Source of the DNA: Brachypterus glaber
Lineage: Eukaryota > Arthropoda > Insecta > Coleoptera > Kateretidae
DNA length: 64,000 nt
Assembly: GCA_958510825.1 (NCBI GenBank)
Contig: OY294049.1
Coordinates: 6,200,001-6,264,000, forward strand
Reading direction: 5' to 3'
Below are positions 1 to 13,100 of this stretch, one piece after another. Within the stretch, counting starts at the first letter, position 1. Every line of letters begins with the position of its first letter. Below the pieces are notes generated by a model. It made no database searches and was not told where the DNA came from. It was given only the letters and a program-made list of their open reading frames with translations. Made by a program: the position numbers and the translations under genes.

Positions 1-1483
1 TAGCAACTTTAAATATATCCAGTGTATATTAAATATGTTTTTGTATTTATTATAACATATACTTATTATAAATTATACATGCATATATTCGTTCTATTTT
101 TTAATATTTAATTACTTATTAAAGGAATATTATTATAGATTTTAAGGTACCTTAATTCGTGATTTTTCTTTTTATTTTATCATTTAAGTTATATAGTTTG
201 TTTTAATTTAATTTTTCATTAACATATTAATAATTAAGGTCGTTTATTTGCATTTTTCTTGAAGAAAATAGTTTAAAAAAAATTGCGACGGATGTTTTCA
301 TGTACTAGTTATTAAATTACTCGTAATTTTTAAGCAATATTATATTTTTATATGAATAATTATTTATTTTTGAAGAAAATCATACATTCGGGGTAATTCA
401 CAAATAATATAGCCAATAATGCATTATAATGGTACAATGAAATGAATTATTCTGAATAAGCCTATTAAAAAAGCAAGATGGCTGTTAAAGTCGTCTTAAA
501 AAAAAACGGTAGCTAAACATAAGGGCACTAGATTGGTGGCTCCGAAATGAACTAGACTTAACTAATCTACTGTCCTTAGCTAAACAGTGTGTGATGGTTT
601 TTCCATAAATTATTAAAACACGGTATCATCGTCGATCGTCGCTATAAAATAACAGTGCTTTTCTATTTGAAAAAGATTTTCTTATGGAAAACCTATTTTT
701 CAACCATAATTATGTTTTTTTATGCCCTAGGCTATTTGAGCAAATAACATCGCTCTGATGCTACGTTTTTTGTTTTCTGCGCTTCTTATGTCATCATGTG
801 TCTCAAAAGCGACAGGGATTAAGGGCCTATTTACGAATACTAAGTAAACGTAAAATCGTAAGAAATTTCAAAATTCAAGGTTGAACCAATCAGCGTACTG
901 CATTTATTACGATTTAACGTTAACGTTTTTACGTAGTATTTGTAAAGTTTAAGTAATGTTACTTTTAATACACGTGACTTAAGCCATGGTACAAAAAAAA
1001 CTATAATTTTTTTTTATTTGTACTTAAAAACGACACCTTTTGTATAATAAATCTGGACAAAAACTTTACTTTTTCAGCTTAAGCCGAAAAATAATATATT
1101 CCACATTGAACTCATATTGAACATCAATTTTTATTCTAAAATATGTATTTAAGTTAAAAGTTTGTTACAATCGAATAACAACCATGCGTTGTTCTTCTTT
1201 TCGTCGAAAAACACTGTGAAACATACCATTTTATCAACTCTATTGCCTTTATAGAAATAGGCCTGTAGAAAATGTTTACGGCAGGTTATTGTCCCAAACT
1301 TACCCGTAATCAAAAACTATCAAGGTGCAATGAAAAAAGCATTGAATGAGATGGCATTAAGACGATGATATTTAAAATAAATGTTTATAAATTGTTAATT
1401 ATTAATAATATGCAAGTAGTTGACAGAGGCCTTTTTATATAAAAAAATATATTTGCAAAATTAAAATTAAAAATATTTAAAAT
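1..1483. other. AT-rich left end without a recognised gene
   Basis: No convincing coding region was found on either strand. The stretch is AT-rich with many short homopolymer runs. The only clear structure is a small palindromic element at 831-945, listed separately. Confidence 0.5.
831..945. repeat. Small palindromic MITE-like element
   Basis: The arms are TTACGAATACTAAGTAAACG at the left and its near reverse complement at the right, ending CGTAGTATTTGTAA. The spacer is about 45 bp. The layout fits a very short non-autonomous DNA transposon, but no target-site duplication was established. Confidence 0.55.
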
Positions 1484-2573
1484 ACAGGGTGTTTTAAAAA
1501 TAGGGGTACTGAATTTAAGGGGTGATACTAAATCCAAAAATATTTAAAAAGTTCCTATAAAGGTTAAAAATCATCCCCAAGAGAGCTACGGCCCTCTTAA
1601 GGGTCCGACTCATTTGCGAACCAACCTTTATAGGTGTAATGCCAGCGTTGCTAACGTTACATCTTACGTCTATTTTAACTTTTAAGTGTATAAATTTGTC
1701 ATAAATTTGTCAATTATATTTAAATAAAATATTTATTTTTAGTAAATAACTAACAAAACATATATTTATAATTAGTATAATAAGTTTAATTTGTGATAAA
1801 TTTATAATTTTATGTAATGTTGCTTACGTTACATTTTGTGACATAGATTTTGACTTAAGTACATGTATCTTTAAATTTCTGTTCTATTCCAGATTATAAA
1901 ATCTTTTTAAAGCTAAATGCGCATTTGAAAATGTTTAAGAAATCAGGCTAAAATGATTTAAATCTTTAACAATTGCTAAGTGATGTATTAAAAGATTAAA
2001 TTTCTGTTGCTTACGTTACAAGGGAATTCGTTGCTTACGTTACGTTAAAGTCCCTATATTTTTTTGAATTATAAACGGACTATCTTGACAATGTATTGCA
2101 ATACCGAGAGTGTACTTCGACTGGTACACTATCAGTTTTTGTCCCAAGTATTGCTTTCCGATTTTAATGTTTTCAAAATTTTGGAAAAGCCTTGTATTTG
2201 TGCAAAAAAATCAATTTTTTTGCGTACTTTTTTGTTTTATGACGTTTTATGTCGATATAAATCAATTTCGAGCAAAAAAAAATGTCGGTCGGTGAATCGG
2301 TTGGTCGATCTTTTGGTCGCTCGGTCGGTCGATTTATTTTTGTCGGTCGTACTACCCAGAAATCTTGTGTTGTCACGATAACTTATGAACGCCTTAAGCT
2401 AGCTAATAATGATCTGTATTTTATTTAAAGATAGTCATGTCACGATTTGCTGGAATAACCCATAGGAACTTTTTTTCATACTTTTGTGAATGTGGAATCA
2501 TCCGGGTGTTTCTACATCTAAAAATTAAGGGGAACCCCTTAATTTTATTACCTCTATTTGTAAGACACCCTGT
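1484..2573. mobile_element. ACAGGGTG-ended non-autonomous element
   Basis: It begins ACAGGGTG and ends CACCCTGT, so the termini are inverted, spanning about 1.1 kb. The interior carries four near-identical copies of GTTGCTTACGTTAC (around 1650, 1817, 2007 and 2029). It also holds a GTCGGTCG-rich patch near 2285-2350 that recurs inside the foldback element at 58971-61074. Open reading frames here are short and lack any transposase motif. Confidence 0.55.
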
Positions 2574-3215
2574 TTATTATGGGTTTATAGTTATTTTTTA
2601 TACATACCAACGTTTTTCTCTGATTAAAGTGTTTAAAACCAAACAAAAAAAATTAGATGGGGTATTGTAAATTTGTAAAAAATAGGTATTGTTCTTTAGG
2701 AATAAAATTAATTTTAAAATAATATCAAAAAAATGTGTCATATGGAAAATTGAAATAATTTGACTGAATTGGCTTTAAAATATATCTTGTTTTGTCTAGG
2801 TGCCTATTAGGATCCTTATATGCTTTTTATATAAGATTAGTGTCCTCTAAAAATGATTAAATAGGTAAATAATAATATTTACCTACTTTGAGCACAGTTT
2901 TACACATTTTTGAGTAGCAAAAAGTATTTTTTAAATGTGTGGCACATGTATTTCTTGTATTTTCAGAAAAAAAAGAAGAAAAATTAGTTTAATAATATCA
3001 TTTTATAAAAACATGTTTCATTCAATAATTAGATTTAAGGAATATTGTTTTAAGAATTCAAAGGAATGTGTACATATAATGGTTAAGAAGTTGATTGAAG
3101 AAGATATTATGTCTTAGACAGTATTTTTTTAATGTACAGCTTTGCTTTGTCAATGAATATTATTATAAATTAAATACATTTCATTTAATATAATTTTGCG
3201 TTTTATTACATTATA

Positions 3216-3853
3216 CAGCGCCTGCGCTGTTTCGAAATTTCAAAAATCGTCCTAGACAAAAAATTCTTGAATATAAATTTGTTTCATGAAAAAATAAGCA
3301 ATTTCGTTTGTTAATGTCCGTCTGTCTGATGTCACGATAACTCCAGGACGAATAATCCGATCAACTTGAAATTTTTAGGAAAAATCAAGTTCTACAAAGA
3401 GAGTCCTACTGTTTTTAAAAGTAATCCCTCCAAAAACAAAAAAGTTATAGGGGCTTAACTTCTAAAAAAATCGAAAAAAGCTGAAAGAAAATTCCGATTA
3501 ATGTAAGTTTTTCGGGAAAAATAAATTCTAAAAATTTTGAAAGTAATCCCCCCAAAAACAAAAAAGTTATGAGGGGTTAAACTTAGAAAAAAAAACATTT
3601 TCAATTTTTTTTTTGTTTTTTTTTTTAAATTGTTTTCTTTTTTCAAGAAATTATCTTTTAAAAAAAAAGGTTAATTTTTTTTTTTTTTTTTTTTTAAAAA
3701 TAAAAGATTTGGGAAAATGCAATATACCATTTACTGTGAATAATATATAACGCCAGTTTGGGAACGTTCAAGTATCACGTAACGCAATTTTAATAATGGC
3801 CCTATAATGGAATGCGTAGCATTACAATGTATGCATATCTTCACGGCTTATTT
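3216..3853 (+). repeat. Interspersed repeat, CAGCGCCTGCGCT family, copy 1
   Basis: It starts CAGCGCCTGCGCT and ends near CTTCACGGCTTAT. Related copies lie at about 5680-6334, 9694-10400, 29822-30259 and 37225-37662. Shared segments include GATAATCCGA-like text, runs of A and T, a segment close to GCAATATACCATTTACTGTG, and GAATGCGTAGCATT. No coding capacity was seen. The class is unknown. Confidence 0.6.
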
Positions 3854-3867
3854 TTCATTAATTGAAA

Positions 3868-3878
3868 TTTCGCGCCAA
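3868..3878 (-). promoter_or_regulatory. E2F-type site (inverted), upstream of POLE2
   Basis: TTTCGCGCCAA is the exact reverse complement of the second site at 4102-4112 and fits the E2F consensus TTTSGCGCS. It lies about 300 bp before the POLE2 start codon. E2F control of DNA replication genes is well established in animals; use of this site is inferred. Confidence 0.5.
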
Positions 3879-4101
3879 TGAATTTGTCCGCAGCGCCATC
3901 TAGGCTTTCCTAGTTGTATCAAGTTCATTTTGCATGTTTTTAATTTTTTTAAATTGTAAAGCTTAAGTTACACAAATAAAGCGCGCAGATTTTGGACTTT
4001 CTAAATTGGTAATAAAGCGTTAATAAAATGATTTGGTTTTTGGCGAAACGCCATTTCAGTAAAAAAAGCTTTTGCAGATTTCTATACTATAGTGTCAAAA
4101 G

Positions 4102-4112
4102 TTGGCGCGAAA
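4102..4112 (+). promoter_or_regulatory. E2F-type site, proximal POLE2 promoter
   Basis: TTGGCGCGAAA lies 64 bp before the POLE2 start codon and matches the E2F consensus. It forms an exact inverted pair with 3868-3878. A weaker related sequence, TTTTTGGCGAAA, lies nearby at about 4037. The position suits S-phase control of a polymerase epsilon subunit gene. Confidence 0.6.
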
Positions 4113-4175
4113 GAGTTTTGAGGTTATGTTAATGTCATGTTTTGATTTGTAATTTAGTTTTTCTTTCAATTAAAA

Positions 4176-7100
4176 ATGTCTGATAAATTAATCAGGAAGT
4201 TACAAAATGCGTTAAAATTAAGTGGTTTTAGTGTAAGAAGGTAAGATAAATTATATTTAATTTAAAAATGGATAATTTTTTTTTGGTATATTTTAGAGAA
4301 TTTTGCAATTTAATAGTTTCTAAGTTGACTGATGAAGGCAAAGATTTACAAGACATTGAATGTTTTGATAGTAATGTTAAAAGTATTTGTGAATGTTTAG
4401 AAAATCAAAATTTAACAGAACAAAGTATCGAAAAGGATCATATTGAAAGAGCACTGGAAGTAAGTTTAAAAAAATCTATTAGTCTTATTCACTACTATAA
4501 TTACTAAAAGCTATAATTACTTATAAAATAATGAACTGTGTTTCAATTTTCATCACTTTTGAGGTTAGCAATGAAATGCAACCTGACTGAGTCAAACCAA
4601 CCCCAGGTTCGGATTCAGCAACCCCAAAACTTACAGAAATGTTTGTCTCAACCTCAGAAACAGACCTTTTTTTTGTGCCTGTGTTATTTTCTATAATTTA
4701 TTCATTACAGTAAATATTTTTTAGGCTTGTTTGCATTCTGGCTATGACCAACATGAAACAGTATTTAATGTAATAAATGCCTTTGATTTTCCAAAACTCA
4801 GCTACGATCCTGATCGAAAACTATACTCAGTTTCAAATAAAAAATCAAAATTTCTTGCTGATGCAGACTCCAAATACTTCATGTTTTTAGAAAGGTATCA
4901 GAGTATTCTGCAGAGAACCAGAAGGAATTTGCTAAGAAAAAATAATGGAAAGTTTAAGTTACAATCTGTGGATTACTTGTTAACCCTTTCTAATGTTACA
5001 TTAGATACAACATTGATTTTAGGGTCCATTTTGACTGTTTCAAATGGTAAATATTTTTTAGAAGATCCTAGTGGGAGAGTGGAGCTTGATTTAACACATG
5101 CAAAGTAAGTTTTTATTATACTGTTTTTAATTGTTTTTAACTTTTTTTTTTTTAAATACTGCTTCCAACAAAATATTTTTCCCTCTACAGTTGACTACCC
5201 TGGTAGAAAAGTACATAAATCTAACTTAACATAACATTAGGTTAGTGACATTTTTATGTTTAGTCTCAAACATTATACAAAAACGTTATAAAATATATAA
5301 ATCTAACCTTAAAAACTAACGTTTGACAAAAACGTTATAAAATATATAAATCTAACTTTAAAAACTAACGTTTTACAAAAACGTTATAAAATACATAAAT
5401 CTAACATTAGTTTCCTAACTAAATTCTAACCTTTCTCTAACCTTATTCTATTTTTAAATATTTTTTTAATTTCCATTATTAATACGTAAGCTATAGTAGA
5501 AAATACTCATTTCAGACCGCTATGTGCCTAGGTTTGATAATTATTTTTTATTTCTATAATAAGTTTAAAAAAATATCCCCCAAAAGTCAAAATTATAGTA
5601 AGTCTGGCAATGCTGTACTATAGTTGAAAAATAATTTAAGATTCTTCAAAATATGATAAGAAACAATTGCAAAAAACCGCTTGTCGATATCTTATTTAGA
5701 AATGAAGTTATCGAGTTTACAGACAGACGGACGAAAACATTTTTTTTACTGATTTCGACTCAGAAAGGTCTAAAACGTCGATAAATGTGAATAAAACATT
5801 GTCAAAGATTTTGACTTTCGGCGAAGATTTCAATACATCGTCACTCTTAGTAGCACTAAGTGCCGATGTAAAAATGAAGAAAAACTAGTTTTAAAAAAAT
5901 TAAAGTACAAAATAATTACCAAATTTTGGGTTTTACATGAAGTTTGCATTTTTACCACATTTAGCAAATAAATTAGATTTTATTTATAAAAAAAATAAAT
6001 CTTGTATGTTAATAAAAATAAATAATAAAAAAACGTAGGTACTAAAAAGAAATAAAAAGTTTTTAAATGATTTTTTTATGTAAATTTGTTTTCTGGATCG
6101 AAAAATAGCATTTAAAAAAAAATATTTTAACTTAGTTTCTATCGAAACCGAAAAAAAAATATTTTTTACGCCATTTTGTAGCTACAAAAAAATAGCTTTG
6201 ATTGGACTGAAAACAATACCATTTTAGGGGGTGTGGATTGGAACTACCCCGGTATACCTTTACTGTGAATAGTGTATAATGGAATGCGTTGCATTTAATG
6301 CTACGCTATGTAATACATATCTTCACGGCTTGTTAAAACTTATAATTAGCAATCTAATCTAAAACTTAAAAAAAAAAAATACAAAAACTTAGTTTTTTTT
6401 TCTCCTAATTTGTTTTAATTTAAAAATGTACAGGTATGCAGGTGGATATTTTCCAGAAAATATTTTTGTGTTAGTGAATGGATATTATGATGACAAAATA
6501 CTTCATGTGTCCTCTCTGGTCTTACCTTCAGGAGAGCCATATACTTATTCAAAGCCATCTTTTGGAAATATAAACTATTTTGGCGGACCATCACACTTGC
6601 CTCTGAGGGACTCACAAAAGTTGAAAGATCATATGATAAGATTTCAAGATGCTTCTATACAGATCTTTTCAGATGTGTGGCTGGACCAGCCAGCAGTAAG
6701 TGAATTCTTTTAATTTTTAACATTATTTTACCTTATATTCTTAGCTAAAAAATCTGGGTACTTAGGGTCCGGTTGAAGAGGGCCCGCGAAACGTTTAAAC
6801 TTTCTCTTTTCTCTAAAAAGCATTATTACTTTTACACGTAGCGCTAACTACTGGGATTTATAAGTCCTGTACCAATCTGTCTTTCTCTAAAAGAACTTAT
6901 TAGGATGCTACTTGTCTTTTTTTATTAATTAAAATTTTCATTTAGACGTAACTAGAAAATTCTGAAAATATGAGAGTGATCAAACTTCTTTAAAGGTCTT
7001 AATTGGGCGCCTAAAATTCGTAAAATTACTCATAAATCGTAAAAAATCGTTGAAAATAGCCTGTAATTTTTGTATAAGTGCAAATTTTAAAGGGTGAAAT

Positions 7101-10100
7101 CTAATTTTTTCCCCTTTTGAGCATACAAAATGCCGAATTTCAAAATGATCAAAAGATTCCAACCCGTGCCGAAAATCCGCTGAAATTGACGAATTTCTAC
7201 CAAACGGCAAACAAGCCTTTTAAAATGTAACAAACCGAACTAAATTTTTATTTAATACATTTTAATATGCATTATAAAATTAAAATGATTTAACTAAAAT
7301 AAAACGAGCTAAGCGCCAATTAAGGGCTCCTAAAAGAGGCTTATTTAGTAGCTCTTATTTGGCGCTTAGCTCATTTTTTTTAGTTAAATCATTTTAATAT
7401 GCATTAAATAAAAATAAATTCAGTCCGGGTTAAAACATTTTGAAATGTTTGTTTACCGTTTGATAGAAATTTGTCATTTCGGTGTTTTAGGGACAACTGT
7501 GGCGGATTTTCGGACGGGTTACAATCTTTTGATAATTTAGCAAGCCCTTTATTAAGTTTTTCACTAATAGAAAGTTTCAGGCAATTTTCAAGGATTTTTT
7601 ATGATTTATGGGTAAATTAAGGGGCCCAATTAAGACCCTTGTAGAAGTTTGATCACTCATATTTTCATAATTTTCTAGTTTCACCTAAATGAAAATTTTA
7701 AGTCAATAAAAAAATATAAGGTCCACCCTAATATTACATGTAATCAGTGAAAAAAAAACAACCTTTTTATGCGGGACCTTGTTATAAAATCAATAGGGCC
7801 TCTTTAATTTTTTTATGCGGACGGGTCACAAAAAATCTGGTAGTTCGCAAAAAAAATCTGGTAGTTTGCAAATTTTACCTTTACCCATTCCCACGACAAA
7901 AACTTCGGAATATCCCTGCCCTCTTTTAACGTTTGACCGAATTGAGATATTAATTTCAAGTTTGCACGTAAATAAGAGTATCTTTTAGCTTATATTCAAT
8001 ATTTTTAGCTTTTAAAATGTGAGCAGGGAAGAAAGGTGGGATATTTTTAGTGGGGGATAAATCATTTCAAAGCAAATAAAAGTATATATTCTATTATGTA
8101 ATTTTATTTTTTTTTTTTGGTTTTTCAATTTTTATTTTCTAAAAAATGCTTTTTTTTAAGATTTAAAATTAGTTTAAAATATAATTTACGTTTTGCATTA
8201 TGAAATTAATTATTGATGTAAAAAAAACTTAAATATTATTAAGAACTTTTGTCATATTACGAATTTCTCTAAATATAATGTGTCTTATAAACTCTCTCTT
8301 GTAAAACAATGGAGTATTTTTAATAGTTTTCTCAGTTAACAGTTAACTGTTAGTTAAATAACTATTTTAAAAGTTTGTTGTTTTCTTGTTAACAATAAAA
8401 TTTTAACAATTTTTTGTTTTGTTGGCCACAAATAGGCGTCCTAAAAAAATTGCTGACTTCTGATTTTTAAAATCACAATTTCAAATCTGAATTTTTAAAC
8501 TCTTATTATTGGAACTTGTTATAAGTTCACACATTCTTAAATGTTCAGCAGCTGAAACCATCCAAACATATAGGAAGAATCAAATGTTCAAATCTGATTT
8601 TTTAAGCGTTGGTTTTCCAAAGTTAAGCGAAAAATGTTCTTTGAAAACTTTGTTGTAGTATTCATATGTTATTATAGAATCCGGATATTTTTCTTTATAA
8701 AATAAATGCATTTTTTTCACTGTTAGTTCTTTTGGAAGATAATATACAATTCTGTTGAGGATATGTAGTTTGTTTCTTGGCAATGAGTCTATGTGATCTA
8801 TTACATTCATTATTTCTTCCTCAGGCATAGCATTTACACTCCTGGACTTCCCCCTTTTGTCCTGTGGGAGGTCTCCCCTTACCAGTAACTTCGTAATTCG
8901 CTTTATTCTTCCTATGGACACTCCATATAGCTTCATAAATGCCAGTCTACATACTTTTAATTTGTTATTTTCTATAAGAACATGATATTTAAATGACTGT
9001 GTTTTTATTAGTTGTTTTCCTTTAAAATTACATTTTTCTACTTCCACGAGGCTTTGAAGAAAAGTGTCTTGTCCATTTTTGGTTGGAATATTAAAGAATT
9101 TTTTTAATATTTGGACCTTTTCGCGGCTTGTTAATAGATCTGTGCAACTTTTACTGCAGTTGCACGGCTTTCCTGGTTCTTTTGCAGGAATATAGCTTCC
9201 TCTATGGTTAACATGCGCCTTACCAGATAACCTAGCCATTTTGATACTGTTTCTTGGATAACTCACTGAATTATTACTTCGTTTTTTAACGTTTTCGAAC
9301 ATTTTATCAGAAAAACTTAGTTAATCCTAATGTATTATTAGACTTTTACACGCCTGTGTATTATCGATTTTCTAACAATTTGAAATATGCGCAGCGCATG
9401 TAAAAACAATCCTGTCAATTTTTGTGAATTTACTTGAATTTGTTTAGGTTTTTAAAATTTTACCGTGGACTGAAGGCGCACCCGCGATTTTTAAAACAAT
9501 TTTCCTTAAAATTATAATAATAATTATATGAAATAAGTTTACACAGCTATGCTATTTTTTTTTTTTCATTTTCTTATTTTTAACAGTGTTATTATCTGCT
9601 AGATATCATACGCTAACAAATAAATTAAAAAAAGAATGTTGATCTTCAGAGCTCTAGATCTAGGTTACTTGAAAATCTCATTATTATACATTCACAGCGC
9701 CTGCGCTAGAATAGTATTATACGGTAGTTTTCAATTATCCAAAATTTTCAGAAATCGTCCTAGACAAACAATTATTGGATATAAATTTGTTTTATGAAAA
9801 AATAATCCGATTGATAATCCGACTTCAAATTTTTAGGAAAAGTTCTATGAGGGGAAGTTCCTATTGTTTTTGAAAGTAATCGCCCCAAAAACAAAAAGTT
9901 ATGGGGGTCAAACTTTTGAAAAAATCGAAAAAAACTGAAAGAAAGTGCCGATTAACGTAACTTGAGGAAAAATTACTTTTATTTTTTAGTAATTAAAGTA
10001 TAAATTCTACCAATTTTGAAAGTAATTCCCCTAAAAACAAAAAAGTTATGGGGGGTTAAACTTTTTTTAAAAATGAAAAAAACCATCATTTAAAAAAAAT

Positions 10101-13100
10101 CAAAGTTTTTCGCAAAACGAATATTGAAAAAAAAAATTGGAGAATTAAAAACAAAAATTTATGTTTTTTTTTTATTTTTTCGTTTTTTTTTTAAAAAAGA
10201 TCTTATTTAAAAAAAAAATCTTAAAATTCTGTTTTTTTTTATTATTTTTTTGTTTTTCGCAAAAATTTCAACATTTTTTTTAAGGTTTTATTTTATTTTA
10301 TTTTTTTTTATTTTTTTTTTTCCAAGTAGGCATTTGGAAAGATGCAATATGCCATTTACTCTGAATAGTATATACTGGAATGCGTATCTTCACGGCTTGT
10401 TATTATATTATTTCTAAATACAGTACCTACAGTTAAGTAATTACTTGCCAGTTAAGTAATTACCTAGTGTATTATGTGATCTCACAAAAGATCTTGATTA
10501 CTCAGACCAAAGTACTTTTAGACTACTTATAAAAAAACTAATTTATTCTTAATTAAATTTTTAGACGTTTGAAAAACTTGCAACTCTGTTTGAAGGAAAT
10601 GAAGGTATTTTACCAACAGCTATTATTTTTATGGGAAATTTCACTTCAGTTTCCCATGGTTCAGACCTAATGGATAACATGAGAAAATCCTTCAAAAAAT
10701 TGGCAGATTTAATATTGCAGTATCCATATTTGGTTCAAAATACACATTTTGTATTTGTGCCTGGTTTAAATGACCCATGTACCCCTAATATGATACCCAG
10801 ATTACCTCTTCCGCGGTATGTTTCTGATGCATTTCAAAAACTTGTACCAAAAAGTATATTTGCAACAAACCCCTGCAGGATCCAATATTGTAACAGGGAA
10901 ATTGTTGTGTTCAGAGCTGATATTATGCAGAAATTTCTGCAGGGTACCATCAAGAAACCTTCCAAGGACGAGATGTATGACTGTGTAAGTACTATTATAT
11001 ACAGTGCGGTCCGCCCCCTCTTAACTTTTGAACGAGTTAAGATATCGACTTCTAATTTGAAACACTTAAATAAAAAAACTCAAACTATCTTTCCGCATAT
11101 ATTTGATATTTTTAGCTTTTAAAATTTGGACATTTTTTTTAATGGAAAGGGGCCGTGTATATTTTTTAACTTTTTAAAAAAAAAATTTGGTTTTGATTTT
11201 TCGTTTTTTTTTATAAAAAATGCGTTTTCTTGAGATTTTTTTTGTAAACTTTTGTTTTTATTAATTAAAATTAGTACAATTTACGTTTTTGCGACATAAA
11301 ATAATTAATTTTTCAAAAAAAAAATTGATTTCACAGTCACTCAAAAAGAGAAAAAAGTCCGGATTTTTTTAGACCATTGTATTCCTATGTATTTTGAGGC
11401 GATGAATCCGAATTTGAGGTCAAAATAGCACCTTATCTCTAAAACTAATCGGATGAGATGCTATTTTGACTTTAAATTTGGGTTCAGCGCCTCAAAATAC
11501 ATAGGAATGCAATGGACTCATAAAACATTCTGGATCATTTTTTTCTTTTTTTGTGGCTGTATCCAGCCCTATTTTAAACCGGAAAAAAAATAATAAAATT
11601 AAATAATATATGTATTGTCGAATGGAGAATTTTACAAGCTTTAAAATGATGTATTACACGAACCCCTATCTGTTTTTAAAAAAAATCCCCGTGCCCCTAG
11701 CCCACATTTTAAGAGCTGAAAATATCAAATAGATGCAAAAAGGTAGTTTAAGTTGTCTTATTTACGAGTTAAAAATTATAAGTCTATAGCCTAAATCGTT
11801 CAAAAGTTAAGAGGGGTGACTTTTGGACCGCATGGTAGACAAAAATTTTGGATTTTAGATACAAAATTTTGTTACAGTGTCATACATAACTAAGGGCCCT
11901 AAGGATAAATAAAAAAAATTTCAAAACGGTTCGTTAGAAAATAGGATTTGAAAATGAGTTAAAATTTTAGTCGTGCGTTAATTTTGACGTGTGTTATAAA
12001 GTTATAACTTATAACTTCTTGTATTGCAATATTACTTTAGTAATCCCTCATAGTTTAAATATTTATCATCATTTTGCCAACGCGTTTGACACCACTCTTT
12101 TTCGGAAAAGTGGTTAATTTTTCACCATTTTTTTTTCTTAATTTTTAGTCTACACTGAAGAGCAATAACAAATAATGTTGAGAAAATTAAAAAAAAAAAC
12201 TTTATTTTCTACATTCTAGGTCCGCCCCAGGTTAACTCGGGTGAGCGGAAAAGAGCAAACCTACTGTGAACGAGTTAACTTGGGTGAGTGCGTTAAGGGG
12301 TTAATTACATATTATGTTGAAATTTTAGACCACTAGGACCATAGTATCTCAAGGACATTTATGCCCTATGTCCTTGAATGCTCTAACAGTGCATTGGGAA
12401 TTTGATTATACCTTAAGACTGTATCCCTTGCCGGACTTGATAGTTATTGGTGAAAAAACAGAAGCATACAAAGGGGAACATGATGGTTCTATAGTGGTTA
12501 ACCCGGTGAGTATATTTAATTTATTTAAAAATTTTACTACTTTCTTTTACCAAACATAATTATTATACTTTTAAGTACCATCGCGGCTATTAAATTCAGC
12601 TACAGAAAGGATACTTGCGGAACACCAAACTAATTGAAATTAAAGTTGCGTAAATCTCTCTCTTAAAACATATGGTTAGACATACTGTATTTTTTTAGCT
12701 AAGGTTAGGCATACTGTCATTCTGGAACAATAAACAACTATTTATTACAAGATTTAAGAGGGTTCCTACAGAAAATTATTTATGTCAGTTTGATCATTCT
12801 TTCAAAATTATGTAAAACTTTTGTTTATTACAGATGTCTGCAAATTTTTAAATTTGGTTTTAACTTTTTTTGATATTTTTGTATGTAGAATCACCTCTTA
12901 AATTTTGGCATGCCTGTTATTGATCACCCCAAAAATTTTATACATAAACTCCGCGCATTATCTATCTGGGTTGATGGTCATTTGTTTCTTGTTATTTGGT
13001 TGGCAGAATATATTTAGTTCCTTATGTAAGGTTTTTATCTTGTTTAAAATTTATTGTCAATCAAGACATTATTTTGACATTTATAAAAAAGTCCAAATAA

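Noticed and set aside
2064..2381. 105-aa reading frame near the left end
   Set aside because: The same sequence recurs inside the foldback element (59500-59780 and 60150-60365). It is repeat DNA with GTCGGTCG runs, not a gene.
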